Shown here piece by piece: positions 9,846 to 19,701 of a DNA stretch of 64,000 nucleotides. Under the pieces are notes generated by a model. That model saw only the letters and a list, made by a program, of their open reading frames with translations, was not told the origin of the DNA and ran no database searches. The position numbers and the translations under genes were made by a program. The stretch's first letter is position 1; each line of letters starts with the position of its first letter. Source of the stretch: Symsagittifera roscoffensis (Eukaryota > Xenacoelomorpha > Acoela > Convolutidae); the NCBI RefSeq assembly GCF_963678635.1, contig NC_087064.1, forward strand, positions 83,881,847-83,945,846. The letters are read 5' to 3'.

Positions 9846-10344
9846 ATGGAATTCCTCTCAGCGAGTCTAGGAGCGACTCTAGACGAGATCTATCGCTGGG
9901 ACGAGAGGGTCGAGGGAATCGCCCACGGAAGTGGTGTTGATGCTGGCCTTCGGTGAGTCCGGGACCGCCGAGAGAGGTCGAAATCGATTGATGAGATGGC
10001 GCCGAGGGGAAATGTCCAGACACGACTTGGTTCGTGAGCCGGGACTAGGCGAGCAGGGGGATCACCGGCTAGGTGAGATGCCCCTGCCTGTTCAGCCTGC
10101 GCAGCCGCTCATCGGAGCTAAAAGACTACGTGATGGACCGGGCCCGTCACACTCAGTAGACTCTCCAATAGCTGCTCCTCCTCTCAAGAGAGTGAAGGTG
10201 AGCGAGATCGAGATACGGAGACGATCGAGACCTTGGAGAAGAAAGAAAGGGATCAGAACGAGCTGTGTGCCAAGTTGCAGGAGTACAGGACAATATCTCG
10301 AGAAAGGGACGAATGGAAGAAGAAGTTTGAAGACCTGCAAATAG
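9846..10344 (+). pseudogene. Second coding block, N-terminal basic segment
   Basis: The first plausible ATG is 9846, in the frame ending at 9956. Coding then moves to the frame of 9931-10,230. That stretch is rich in R, G and P and contains P-P-L-K-R-V-K-V (about 10,173-10,200), which resembles a monopartite nuclear localisation signal of the c-Myc or SV40 kind. No catalytic domain is seen. The role is unknown; position suggests it is the start of a long protein whose next part is the coiled coil and SGNH domain. Confidence 0.45.
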
Positions 10345-11474
10345 CCTACAAGGAGGAGGAGATAAAGCATCTGAAGGAACTATATATGGCGAGGGTGAGT
10401 CAAGTGTCACCGGAGGTTCTGGCTACGATGAACTCCTCGGAGGCATCCAGGGACACACGGCCTAGGACGAGGGCACAGGAACTGTGCGCACCGAGAGAGC
10501 CCGAGGCTCCTCAGCAGACATCACAGTCTGCTCCCAACTCGAGAAATACGATACCGGACCCCTCGGGCACCTATCTCGCTCCTCAGTTCCAGGAGTCGTT
10601 CAATCAGGTAGCCAAAGCAGCTATGAACGAGATCAATAGGACCACTAGCCGGACGCTGGGTAGGGTCGTCCCTTCCCAACGCTTCGATCGTTCTTCGAGC
10701 AGCTCGGAGAGAACACCCCGAACTGTAGTACCAGCAGGGACTGCGCATCACGGGACGATTCAGAGGTCTCGCGTTGTTGATATTAGAAAGAATCTAACGG
10801 TGCGCAACCAGTTCGTGCAAGTGGCCACGGAGCATCCTCGTGCTTGTTTGAATGGCATGGGCTTGAACCCCGCCATAATCAACCAGGCCATTCCCTCAGG
10901 GAGTCGTCATTTGGTTATAGGGGACAGTTCAGTGAGAGATCTAAGCGAGATCTTTGTCAACGAGCAGACTACTGTCCTATCTTTTGGAGGCGCTTCCGTA
11001 GCTCAAGTCATCAAAATGATGGAGTTCCAGGGAGAGGATCACCTAGACACGTTGGTGATAATGCTCGGGACCAATGACGTTTCGAGGGCCCCTGTAACCC
11101 CAGAGGGCAAGTGGGAACCCCTACTGGTCTGCCTTCTGAATGAGCTGAAGGAGAAGTACAGACCCAGACTTGTGGTTCTATGCACGATACCACAGAACCC
11201 GGAGGTGGGCACGCCGGTTGCAGATTTTATGAATGGTACCGTGACCCGGTGGAACGAGATGACTCGCGGTATGGTAAGGATCAACCCCAGCGAGCTGCGA
11301 CTCATGGATCTAGAAAACATGCTGCGAATGATCGATCACCTCACGCTCACCTGGGACGGCATATGCTTCAACACCCAGCAAGGGAGACGTGTTCCAGACG
11401 CAGTTGAGGGAAATGAAGCAAGAATTAAGGAGCACCAGCTCACTGACTCGGACCGGTTCGACTGGAGGAGGTAG
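10233..11474 (+). pseudogene. Second coding block: coiled coil plus SGNH-hydrolase-like domain
   Basis: 413 open codons. Residues 1-55 are a strongly charged coiled coil; 60-200 are a low-complexity S/T/R/P linker. From about residue 222 the segment follows the SGNH/GDSL hydrolase order: V-I-G-D-S-S (G230, D231, S232), a G-G-A-S block about 25 residues later, and M-L-G-T-N-D (G279-D282). The final block that carries the catalytic D-x-x-H reads D375-G-I-C378, so the histidine is missing. SGNH enzymes are esterases or lipases; related esterase domains occur in ORF1 of some CR1-type LINEs, which is the closest precedent I know for a retroelement. The open frame ends where the natural C-terminal helix continues in the 11,389 segment. 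Confidence 0.72.
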
Positions 11475-12464
11475 AGTGAGGGGTAACGTGCCAGAATCAC
11501 TCGCCAATCGTCTCGGGCCCCTGGCAAGGGAAACGGGTGCAGCTGCTCCCGTCACTCCAAGCTCAGATGTGAGAACGAGGTTGGGGACTGCCCCTCCTCC
11601 CAGAACTCAACCGTTGGAGAGCCGACTTGGCAGATCGGTTGATCAGAACCGGATTAGCTCCCAGACCGTGTCTAGGAGGAACGACACTCCCGCTACAGCA
11701 ACTCCTGCTTCGACAACAGGTCAACCGATGACCATCGTGCCGACAGAGGGAGTTGAACCAAACAGTGTGCTGCTTTGGAACCGTCCAGATCCCAACGGTT
11801 GGGGACAATATAAGACAGACATGTCCGCGAAGTTGAACAAGAAGACATTGACATGTCGGGAGGATGCAAGGGTCCCACAGTGTCGCGATTGTATCGAATA
11901 CCGGGCGTGGATTGGCTGGTAGCGGGACAGGAACAGTTCAGCTCCGCGACTACGCTCAGGTACGTGGACCTCAATGGATTTCCTCAGGACAATACCTTTG
12001 GACCCTTGAAAACGCGATCTCTCACGGACTTCCGTCGGAGAGCCAGAGAGCTGACACCACCTGCTAGGAAGGGTAAGTTTCTGGCAGAGAATAAGCCCAA
12101 CAACAAGCATCACAAGATGTACAGGCAGTTTGCTAAACCACCCGGCCAGGCGCCTAGAGAATATTCGAGAGACTATCCCCGAGCGACCTCGGTGGAAGGA
12201 GACGACAAAAGATATGCAGGGCTGATGGCACCAGTCGGTGACAGCCTGTTTGCCGCCTATGATCCCTTGGATATGAAGGCTGTCAAATACCTGATAGTGG
12301 CCATTTCGGAGTATCTCTACACGCCCCGTTCTCTCTTTTGGCCTGATGTGATTTTCTTGACGGCGCCTAAGTTGGACTGGGGACAATCAGCAGGCATGAT
12401 GATAAGTGTGCGAAGGGTAGTCAGCATGGAACCGCAGGTGATAGTGGTTGCAGGCTCGAAATGA
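11389..12464 (+). pseudogene. Second coding block, region after the SGNH domain
   Basis: Two overlapping frames (11,389-11,922 and 11,853-12,464) that read as one protein with an indel near 11,865. The first 30 residues are the end of the SGNH domain. A linker of about 110 residues rich in R, S, T and P follows, then a globular-looking segment with many aromatic residues (about 11,770-12,460), including a strand-like stretch of hydrophobic residues at the end (about 12,405-12,455). I recognise no family. The 47.9-48.5 kb tract may contain a distant relative of this segment. Confidence 0.5.
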
Positions 12465-13850
12465 TCACCTGCAGAACAGAGGGTTGTTGTCCCGTCTGAC
12501 GGATGGATCGATCCCGAGCAATGAGGTCATAGGAGAGGCGATATTGACATTGCTCTCGGCCATGGCTGAGGTAGAGACATCAGTAAATCAACGCTTCACT
12601 CAAAATGTGGTGAAGGTTGTCTTTGTATTATCACCGGGGTACGCCACATTGCCAGAACCCCTTCAGTTTGTGTACACGATGGTCACAACGATAGCAGAGG
12701 GACGATTCAGCGTGATAATACCCGCGCCAAACAGAACGATGGACCCCAACAACTACTACCCATCCCGATCTGAGCTTCCTGCCATTTGGGCTGACATTTC
12801 TAATGCCATACAGGGATTCAAGGATTGTAGCACAACTCGGTTGGTGCTGGATGAAGTCCTGGGGTTGAGCTTTCCAACTTCGCCAGATTATTGAAATTGA
12901 GGCCAGGGATAGATGACGATCATTTATTAGTACAACAGGTAACTGATGATCTCTGGTTCTGACAAATGGATCATGCGGAGAATGAGCAGGGGAGGACGGT
13001 TAGAAAAAAATGACATCGGCAGAAGAGGATCTCATGGCATTGGCTTTGCGTACGAAGCCACACACCAACGCATGGTTGTACTTGTCACCGAGATTGTGCA
13101 CCTTGGGGGAAGATGCATTCGAGCATGCACCGGCGGTGATCAAAGAGATACACGATATCTAAAAAATTTGTTTAACGAGAGGGAAAAAGCCGGGGGCATG
13201 ATGTTGCAGTTGATGCAGGACGTGAACACGATGTCATTGGATAAGTTCCAAGCTGATATCTTGGCCACGAGGGCACAATATGAACAATCAGACGCTGTCT
13301 TGGGTGGAATGGGAGTGGGATGGACGCCATCCTTCTTGTCAACATGCTACCCGAGGGCATCCCGGAACCTGATTGCGAACTTTGTCAAGGATATCCGGAA
13401 ACTGTCGATCGGCCTGATATTAGCCTTGTAGGTGACATTTGGTCACGAGAACTTCGTGAAGGGACCTGCGAATCTCTTCACCCAAGCTTTGGCAGACCTG
13501 AGGTTGGACGGTCTCCTCACCTGATCGCTATGACGTATGGTCGGTTAGGCGATCTGCTCGTGCTATTGCGATAACCAGAACAACTTCAGGGAACCAGTCG
13601 TGAATTCAACGCGCAGTTGGAAACCGCCTCGCTCAAAAAGATGAAGAACTGGAGGATCCTCTTGCTCCAATATCTCCTGCAACAGAACAGGAGCATCGCA
13701 GGAGAGGATAAGGTGGCGACGGATGCGGGTGAGTGCAAACAGTACTGTGGCATGCCCTTGCTGATGGATCTGGCTGTCATGATGCGGATCGATCCGCTGG
13801 CTCTGATTCATGGACTACGAGAGTCGTCACGGTGGTTTATGGACCCGTGA
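12448..13850 (+). pseudogene. Second coding block, unknown helical region
   Basis: Reads as one protein through several indels: 12,448-12,870, then another frame to about 12,950, the 12,946 frame from about 13,150 to 13,431, and then 13,320-13,850 frames in alternation. The content is alpha-helical, leucine-rich and moderately hydrophobic without a clear transmembrane segment. A helical stretch with N-E-R-E-K and later an M-G-V-G-W block are the best preserved parts. No domain recognised. Codon use and GC content match the rest of the element. Confidence 0.45.
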
Positions 13851-14509
13851 TGTCATTTGCGTTCCCCGATGTACAAGTGAAGGCATACAGAAACTCGGTG
13901 TTGTATGTCAACCTAGTTTCGGTAGTGGATTGCTCCGTGCTGAATTGGGTGGAACAGAAGGAGCTAAAAGGGTTAGCCAGCGACGATAGACTATTTGGAA
14001 GAATAGCGGAGCCGGGTTGGGTGTTGATGGACTTCAACAACAACTTTAAGTACCGAATGGGCCGCGAGGACCTTTCCCATGTCCAGTTCAACCCGAAGCT
14101 TTGAAATCTGCGACCAGTGGTGAAGGATTCAGGAGAGGCGATGAGGGTCCCATTTTTGCCAGAGGCCTACGCACACGTGAAAGAGAACCAGCAAGCGTGG
14201 CTTTCTGGGTCCAGGCCGCTGCCGGACCAATGCCCTCGATACCCACCGATAAGGAGGATGTTGTTGGGAGTCACATCTCCCGTAAAAGACCCTCGCATCG
14301 GAGCAGCCCGTGATGCGGAGAAGAGAATGCTTAAGTGGAGTGAAGGGATGGAGCCGCGCTTCATCTGTTGGAACGTTGCGGCCACGCACACGTTTGACTT
14401 CTCATTTCCTGATGCTTGGAGCCGGAAGAAGTTCAAAGCATCACCTTCTAGGAAACCAGAGGTCTCGACTGAGGTGTGGAATGATGTGCAGATGATCTAT
14501 CAAGATTGA
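13733..14509 (+). pseudogene. Second coding block, unknown aromatic-rich region
   Basis: Frame 2 is open over 13,733-14,104 (true coding from about 13,820) and, after TGA 14,102-14,104, over 14,117-14,509. Contains many aromatic and hydrophobic residues (F-A-F-P, W-V-L-M-D-F, F-I-C-W-N-V), which suggests a beta-rich globular domain. There is no membrane anchor or signal peptide. The frame ends at TGA 14,507-14,509 and is continued directly by the 14,506 frame, so one base was gained or lost there. Function unknown. Confidence 0.45.
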
Positions 14510-16767
14510 AGTGGTCAGGGGAGGTGAAGGTAGTAATCCTGGAGGTCGCAAAAGAGTGCAGAGGAGGCACGTACATAACAGTGGATGATCTGGCGCCACA
14601 TAGCGAGGAGTCGGTAGAATTCCTAGTGAACGATGAGTCATTCTATCATGCAGGGGATCTGACCGTACCTGCACGGCCGGACTCGGGCATGGATATGCGA
14701 CAAGGCCCTTCGGGATCTAAGCCAGAACCAGACACGAACGATGACGAGCGGATGGATCAGGACGATGATCACATGGAGGGAAAGGGAGAGAAGTCGGGTG
14801 AAATGGACCTAGGAGCATTGGAGAGAGACTTGCTGGAATACCATTTTAGTGGAGACGACGACGGGAAATTCGATGGGAATCTATTGCTGATGACATCATC
14901 GTCTTTTATGTCCCCTACAAAGGAGGCGCTGGCCAGCTTATCCCCAGGGGAACCAACAAGTCTGGCAAAGGACTACCGGAGGAGGGACCTACAGAAACTG
15001 CTCCATGAGTCACCAAGGAGGAGGAAGATTGAGAAGAATATGAGGGTAGCTTTCCTGAGCACGCTACCGGAAGAGGAGTGGGAAAGATACCAGAGTGAAC
15101 TTGAACGTGAGACGGGAGTAACCTGGAATCGAGTGAATTTCATGGAGAGGACATGGGACGTGATACGCAGATACGGGACGCAGTCCATAATGAAGGTGGG
15201 ATTAAACCAACCCATCATGCGCGAGGTTCTGGAGAAAATAATGAACTCCGTAGAGTCTGATGTTCTGACCAAGTCAGTTACAGATGACAGTGCCGATGAT
15301 CAGCCGATCACGAGAAAGTTACCCGTCAGACGAGCTAAAAAAGGGCTGAAGCGTTTAATGGGAAAGACCGGAAGCAGAGCCGTGAACCAGAAAGTGGTGA
15401 AGTCAAAAGCCAGCATAGTGGTGGCCTCCTTGGCAGGAGTAGCTCATTCAGGCGAAAGTGGGCAACGAGATGGTGCAATGCTTGCCGGGGGAGAAAAAGA
15501 GAACCTGATACCCCCTATGATATTGGCGGGTTTGACCACAACGGCCACGAGATCAAAGAAAAATGCACGGACTCTGGCGGATACTAAGCTGGAAATGGAG
15601 GTCATTATTCAGTGTGGATCTGGAGGACTTGATGATTACAAGCCCTCGCGAACCAACATGGCCCGGATGAATCTGGAGGGAAAACTCGTCGTGGTCGAGT
15701 TTAGTCGAATCACTGTACCAGACTCAGTCCACATGGGAGATCCGGCAGGGGGTTATGTGGAGATTCTGAAGGCCAAGAATTCCGCGAGAGGGCACCTGAT
15801 GGCTTGGAACGAGAAGCAAGCCATGCAGGAGTATCTGAGGGAGCTGACGGAGAACTCCAACTTGAACAGGAATGAATACGGCACGGTGATGTCCTCAGAA
15901 GCAAACGAAATCAGCCTAGAAAGACTGCTAGAGATCTCTTGGAGGGCGGCCCTCCAAAGATACTTTGACGAGGCGATGCATGCGCCGGCGACGGTGGCAG
16001 CATACCTAGCTTATCCATGTACCAGGACTGACTTGCAGGTACGATTGGCCTGGTGTTTGATGGGAATTAAGAAGGCGGAATATGAAGCCAACAACTACTC
16101 AAAATCAAAGGAACAGGAACTGGAATTGATGGAAGCCCTGCGAACGTTGATTTCTAGAGACGATTCTGCGATAGCCTGGGCTAAGCGTAAGGATGCCCTT
16201 TGCTTTGTATGGTTCGTGGTGGATCGTATCCCCACTCCTGTATTGGGAAAATGCATAAAAACCATTCTACAAGGGGGAGTTGATGGTGAACGAAACTTCC
16301 TGAGGGCACTCCTGGAGCTGTATCAGGACATGCCTTTGGCCATACCAAACAAGGAGTCGAACGACATGGAGAGCTACCACAGGTTGGAAGAAGTGAGAAG
16401 GTATTCCAACAAAGAATTAAGAGTGAGCCGGGAGTTAATTGAAGCAGTCAGGGGACAGAGAGACTATGCAACACTAGGGAAGTTGAAGTCGTTCCAATAT
16501 GTGTCTGGCCTATCGGGGATGGCATATAATCCTTTCGTGAATGAGGAAGCCAGGGAAGCGTACTTCGACTATGAGCAAGTTATAGTACTTGATTTCTGGG
16601 TAGAGCGAGTCAAGGAAACTGGCATGTTGATGGTGGAACAACCCAAGCTGGATATTGTTTTGGAGGAACGAGTGGTCGAACCCTCGGTTCCCGAGCTGAA
16701 GGGGCAAGTGAGTTTCGATTGTGGTTCTAGGGACGGTCCCTCGAAAACCAGCTTAGTAACCATGTGA
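14506..16767 (+). CDS. Second coding block, 753-codon open segment of unknown function
   Basis: This is the longest uninterrupted frame in the window. It begins at TTG, so it is a continuation and not a true start. Residues 1-60 continue the previous domain; 60-115 are acidic (D/E-rich with N-D-D-E and D-Q-D-D-D runs). A helical stretch with a basic patch (R-R-R-K-I-E-K at about 165-172) follows, then a K/R-rich region (about 265-300). From about 360 to the end it is mostly helical with regular leucines. The last 60 residues are strand-like and run to TGA 16,765. No catalytic motif, zinc finger or membrane segment is evident and I recognise no family. That such a long frame survives between decayed segments suggests that this copy is not very old. 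Confidence 0.55.
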   Translation: MKWSGEVKVVILEVAKECRGGTYITVDDLAPHSEESVEFLVNDESFYHAGDLTVPARPDSGMDMRQGPSGSKPEPDTNDDERMDQDDDHMEGKGEKSGEMDLGALERDLLEYHFSGDDDGKFDGNLLLMTSSSFMSPTKEALASLSPGEPTSLAKDYRRRDLQKLLHESPRRRKIEKNMRVAFLSTLPEEEWERYQSELERETGVTWNRVNFMERTWDVIRRYGTQSIMKVGLNQPIMREVLEKIMNSVESDVLTKSVTDDSADDQPITRKLPVRRAKKGLKRLMGKTGSRAVNQKVVKSKASIVVASLAGVAHSGESGQRDGAMLAGGEKENLIPPMILAGLTTTATRSKKNARTLADTKLEMEVIIQCGSGGLDDYKPSRTNMARMNLEGKLVVVEFSRITVPDSVHMGDPAGGYVEILKAKNSARGHLMAWNEKQAMQEYLRELTENSNLNRNEYGTVMSSEANEISLERLLEISWRAALQRYFDEAMHAPATVAAYLAYPCTRTDLQVRLAWCLMGIKKAEYEANNYSKSKEQELELMEALRTLISRDDSAIAWAKRKDALCFVWFVVDRIPTPVLGKCIKTILQGGVDGERNFLRALLELYQDMPLAIPNKESNDMESYHRLEEVRRYSNKELRVSRELIEAVRGQRDYATLGKLKSFQYVSGLSGMAYNPFVNEEAREAYFDYEQVIVLDFWVERVKETGMLMVEQPKLDIVLEERVVEPSVPELKGQVSFDCGSRDGPSKTSLVTM

Positions 16768-17184
16768 GAACTCATGAAGCCTTCTTGGTGTCCACATCCA
16801 AACGCCGGTTTAATCTGGGATATGACGGCGGATATTTCGTCGAACTTGGATGATGACGCGAGTTTGCACGATCTGGCCATGATACACCATCTGCTGGCCA
16901 TAAAAGTAACGAAGCAGAAAAACAACCCATCCACGGAACCATCCGAAGGAAGTACATCGAGTGACTGGCTGAGACAGGGCACCTGTCTAGCTCACAATAG
17001 TGGAATGGACGGACATGTATGTAACTCGGAACATTGCTTGATCACGCTGAGCAAGCAGCATCGCCAATTGGCACAACTGTATGGAAGGTTGAGCATGTCA
17101 GATAAGAGTGGAATGGAGTTGATCGCGGACTGCCATGGGGTAACGGAAGTAAACTTGATCACTGACTTGGAATTTGCAGCATGA
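16764..17184 (+). pseudogene. Second coding block, possible zinc-binding segment
   Basis: After the TGA at 16,765 the likely coding frame shifts for about 85 bases and returns to the original frame at about 16,848, running to TGA 17,182-17,184. It contains a cysteine/histidine cluster C-x2-H-x7-C-x4-C (about 16,984-17,036, C-L-A-H through E-H-C) that could bind a metal. The remainder is helical. No known family. Confidence 0.4.
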
Positions 17185-17996
17185 CGAGCTCGATAGAATC
17201 ACTGGAACGCCTAGAGCGTGCCCATGAGCTAGTGACGTCCCTCAGTGTGGAAGTATTCCCTGGAGCACTACAGACATAGCAGAAGATCGGAGGCTGGCGA
17301 GAAGCTCTGGAAAATGAACTGAATTTGAAGGATAGTGAGGCCTATCATAGACCTGTTGGCTCGAGATGTCTGGTGGGTTCGAGCTCTGCACCATATTGCA
17401 ATAGTAGATACCCTACGCACATGGTGGTGATGGATTTGAGGACACAACAGGTGTTGGTCGACCAATCCTTCTCTGTGCCAAAGTGCGTGAGGTTGGCCAG
17501 AATGTCGGAAAGGTCGTATGATTTATTGGCAAAGATCATTCGGGCCGTCCCGAAAAGATCTGAAGGCGAGTTGCAAGACGTAGTGGGTGGAGAGTTCATG
17601 AGATTGAACGAGGGTAATGTGAGTCAATTCCAGAAGCAGAAAGCGAGTGGAGCGTTTCCCACTGAATTCCCCACCATAGAAGAAAAGGACGAGGTGCATA
17701 GAATAATGATGGAAGTGGAACCGTTGCTGGGAGCCTCAGGGTTTCGGACCCGAAGGAACATTCTAATGACCCATGGGGAGTATCCTTGCCACTGCCTGGC
17801 GCAGACGTTGTGGTACCCCAAACGCGGGAATCTAGTATTAGTGTGGGACGTGGAGGAGTTGTACTCCACGGGGTTGCCCGATCAAAACCAACCAGTGTCG
17901 ATCGTGGTGGTGAGTGCCATGCTGGCGGTGAGGTGGTTAGAAGCCAACGCGGGCACAAGTGAGCAGGATACGGCCGTGCCGACACCCTGCAGCTAA
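17181..17996 (+). pseudogene. Second coding block, downstream ORF conserved in the 34.6-kb copy
   Basis: ATG 17,181 overlaps the preceding stop as ATGA. The frame runs to TAA 17,994-17,996 with one TAG at 17,277-17,279. The middle (about 17,521-17,945) has a diverged counterpart at 34,552-34,950, readable by eye as A-V-P, G-x-E-F-M, L-L-x-A-S-G and Y-P-C-H/F-P-C-H blocks in the same order and spacing. Conservation at the protein level between copies means that this ORF was selected as part of the element. No known domain. The short hydrophobic stretch near the end (about 17,895-17,945) is V/A-rich but too short for a firm membrane call. Confidence 0.6.
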
Positions 17997-17997
17997 G

Positions 17998-18288
17998 ATG
18001 AACCGCAACTTAGATCTCTTCAGAACCACCTGCAAGATTCTGAGAATACCCAAAGCCATTGAAAGAATATGGTCAAGGCAAATATTGATGCCTTGATTCC
18101 GTGCAGTGATGACATCATGGATGTATGAACGCGCGAAGCGTCATATGTCTAGGAACACGGAAGCCTATCAATCTTTCCAGCTTGATATAGGACCGGGAGC
18201 CTATAAAAGGGCATTCTTGACGCACCGAAACGCAGTTACCACGGCGGTAAAGCGAGTAGCTGGAGCACCTTGTATAACTGAAAAGTGA
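17998..18288 (+). pseudogene. Last small ORF of the second coding block
   Basis: ATG 17,998 lies one base after the previous stop. The frame runs to TGA 18,286-18,288 with an in-frame TGA at 18,094-18,096. It would give about 96 residues, basic and helical, with no recognised motif. The tight junctions at 17,181 and 17,998 look like stop-reinitiation arrangements of compact viral or retroelement genomes. Confidence 0.45.
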
Positions 18289-19265
18289 GAGGTCTTACGA
18301 GCTGACCTAGAACGGGATGTGAGCCTGTGTCTTCACAGCAGCTTTTGCAGGAACCGGGAGCAAAAGGTGAATGTGGACTTGCTACCTTGTTGCAAACCGA
18401 GGCCGTTGGAACAGGAGAGTTGGGGGACAGCCCGCAAATCTATGGACATATTCGAAAAATTTCTAGAAGACAGGAAACTGAAGATCAGGATCAAGAAGCA
18501 ATGAAACAAGGATGATGGAAACAAAAGGAGAAGTGAAGACGTAAACCAGAGAGGGAGAGAAGGAGAAAACTTGATTGTCTTTGTGTGCTAAAACTTAAAC
18601 TATTCAACCAAGTTTGATTACTGAAACTGTTAAACTTTTTGTTTTGATTTAGTTTGGTCAGACCAAACTTTGAAAAATGTTGAAAATGTTGAAATTGTTG
18701 AAAGAAGATTTTAGTTGTGCTACTTATGTATATATGTAGAAAGTAGGTGAGTATATTTACCAATTTAAACACGACTGATGTTTTTAACCTGTGTAAGACA
18801 CGTGTTCACTGTGTGGCGACCTGGTAAGTTGGGGTAAACTCGCTCGAAGAGGGCGAGTAATTCAATAACTTTCCTAGCCAGAGAGTTTTTTAGTTTTAAT
18901 ATCAAAGAGGACCGCATAGATAACTGATTATACTTGGTGAGTGACATTAGGTTAATATTAACGGGTGCGTGGCCGTGCCACGACCCAACTTTTTAATCAG
19001 CAAGAGCGAAAAGAAGTTTTATGGCAAGATGACGTAAGTAGTCAGAAAAGAAATTTTTTTCTAGGACACTCCTCATGGTGCAAATTTTGTGAAAACGTTG
19101 AAAGGGAGTGAGATGTAGTATGATGCCATTTGTGACCCGTAGTGAGTTGAGGTGGAGTAGATAAATTTCATTTTCTAATGCGATTTGTAAGATTGATTAT
19201 AGAGAACTGGAACACGACTTGACGATAACTCGGTGTTATGCTATCAATAGGGACATTGATGGGGA
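18289..19265 (+). other. 3' non-coding region of the giant element
   Basis: Mostly AT-rich with short frames only. The first 200 bases may still be coding remains (Q/E/K-rich frame to about 18,515). The part from about 19,080 to 19,160 is alignable with about 35,785-35,860 upstream of the 35.9-kb LTR (shared GATGTAGTAT and TAATGCCA-like words), which marks it as part of the element. Confidence 0.5.
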
Positions 19266-19279
19266 CTGTCCGGGGAGTA
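19266..19279 (+). promoter_or_regulatory. Polypurine tract next to the 3' LTR
   Basis: CTGTCCGGGGAGTA immediately precedes the LTR. The same tract with one G fewer (CTGTCCGGGAGTA) precedes the LTR at 35,946. A purine tract at this position primes plus-strand DNA synthesis in LTR elements. Confidence 0.65.
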
Positions 19280-19701
19280 TGTGCCATTCGGCCAAACTGG
19301 CACAGCGCAACCTTCCAGCGAAGCACGAATTAGAGAGAAAAGGCCTTAACAACAAAAAAGTGCTTGAAAGGAGGGTCGAAATATTCTAGAATTTCTTATT
19401 TTCAAAACTTCGATTGACAAACGGATATTTCTCAGAAAAACGAAAAACGGCCATTTTGACCAAAAAAAGTGGGAAAAGCACAACAACACTAAATAGAGTA
19501 GAAAACAGTCGCACGAGAACACAGAAAAACGAAGCCTCTTATCGTGATGATCACGCACGATAAGACCCTTAACAGAAGAAGATAGTGGGAAAGGAGGCTT
19601 CGGTGGGGAAGTAGTGGAGAGCAGTACCCTCCCGTGCCACGAATTGAGAGTAATGACGACCGAAGTAAAAACGCCGTTTTAATATTTGGGCGAATGTTAC
19701 A
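19280..19701 (+). repeat. 3' LTR of the giant element (shortened form)
   Basis: Starts TGTGCC and ends GGGCGAATGTTACA, giving the TG...CA ends of an LTR. The first 390 bp or so align with 31,873-32,260 (shared words GGCACAG, AACCTTCC, GAGGCTTC, CCTCCCGTGCCACGAA). The last 14 bases recur at the ends of the other two LTRs. Compared with the 879-bp LTR at 31,873 about 450 bp before the end are missing. LINE sequence begins at the next base. Confidence 0.8.
19540..19564 (+). repeat. Palindrome inside the LTR
   Basis: CTTATCGTGATGATCACG followed by CACGATAAG gives a short imperfect hairpin. The 32-kb LTR keeps the centre (GATCGTGACGATCAC) at about 32,136-32,150, so it is a feature of the LTR family, perhaps a regulatory or polyadenylation structure. 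Confidence 0.4.

Larger units (their letters stand above)
1..19701 (+). mobile_element. Giant Ty3/Gypsy-type LTR retrotransposon, 5' LTR outside the window
   Basis: A single element is read from one strand: gag, protease, RT, RNase H, insert, integrase, macrodomain, spacer, second coding block of about 8.4 kb, polypurine tract, 3' LTR. RT has YVDD and the integrase has an HHCC finger and a D-D-35-E triad, which place it in Ty3/Gypsy. At least 19.7 kb long, it is two to four times the usual Gypsy length. The frames are broken by many stops and indels, so this copy cannot be autonomous. Base composition is clearly richer in G and C than the AT-rich flanks. A diverged relative at 34,552-36,825 repeats the end of the second block followed by the same kind of polypurine tract and LTR, which supports treating everything up to 19,701 as one unit. 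The alternative is a normal Gypsy element with another element joined behind it. Confidence 0.75.

Noticed and set aside
250-14506. Bacterial-type operon with TTG/GTG starts
   Set aside because: The apparent starts are only the first TTG/GTG after a stop or frameshift. Content is Gypsy gag-pol and spliced host exons lie nearby.
9846-18288. Envelope gene of an endogenous retrovirus
   Set aside because: No signal peptide, furin-like site, fusion peptide or C-terminal membrane anchor visible in any frame of the second block.
250-18300. Alternative genetic code or programmed readthrough to explain the many in-frame stops
   Set aside because: All three stop codons occur, together with many frameshifts of both signs. 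The CAMSAP exon uses a normal TGA stop. Decay is simpler.
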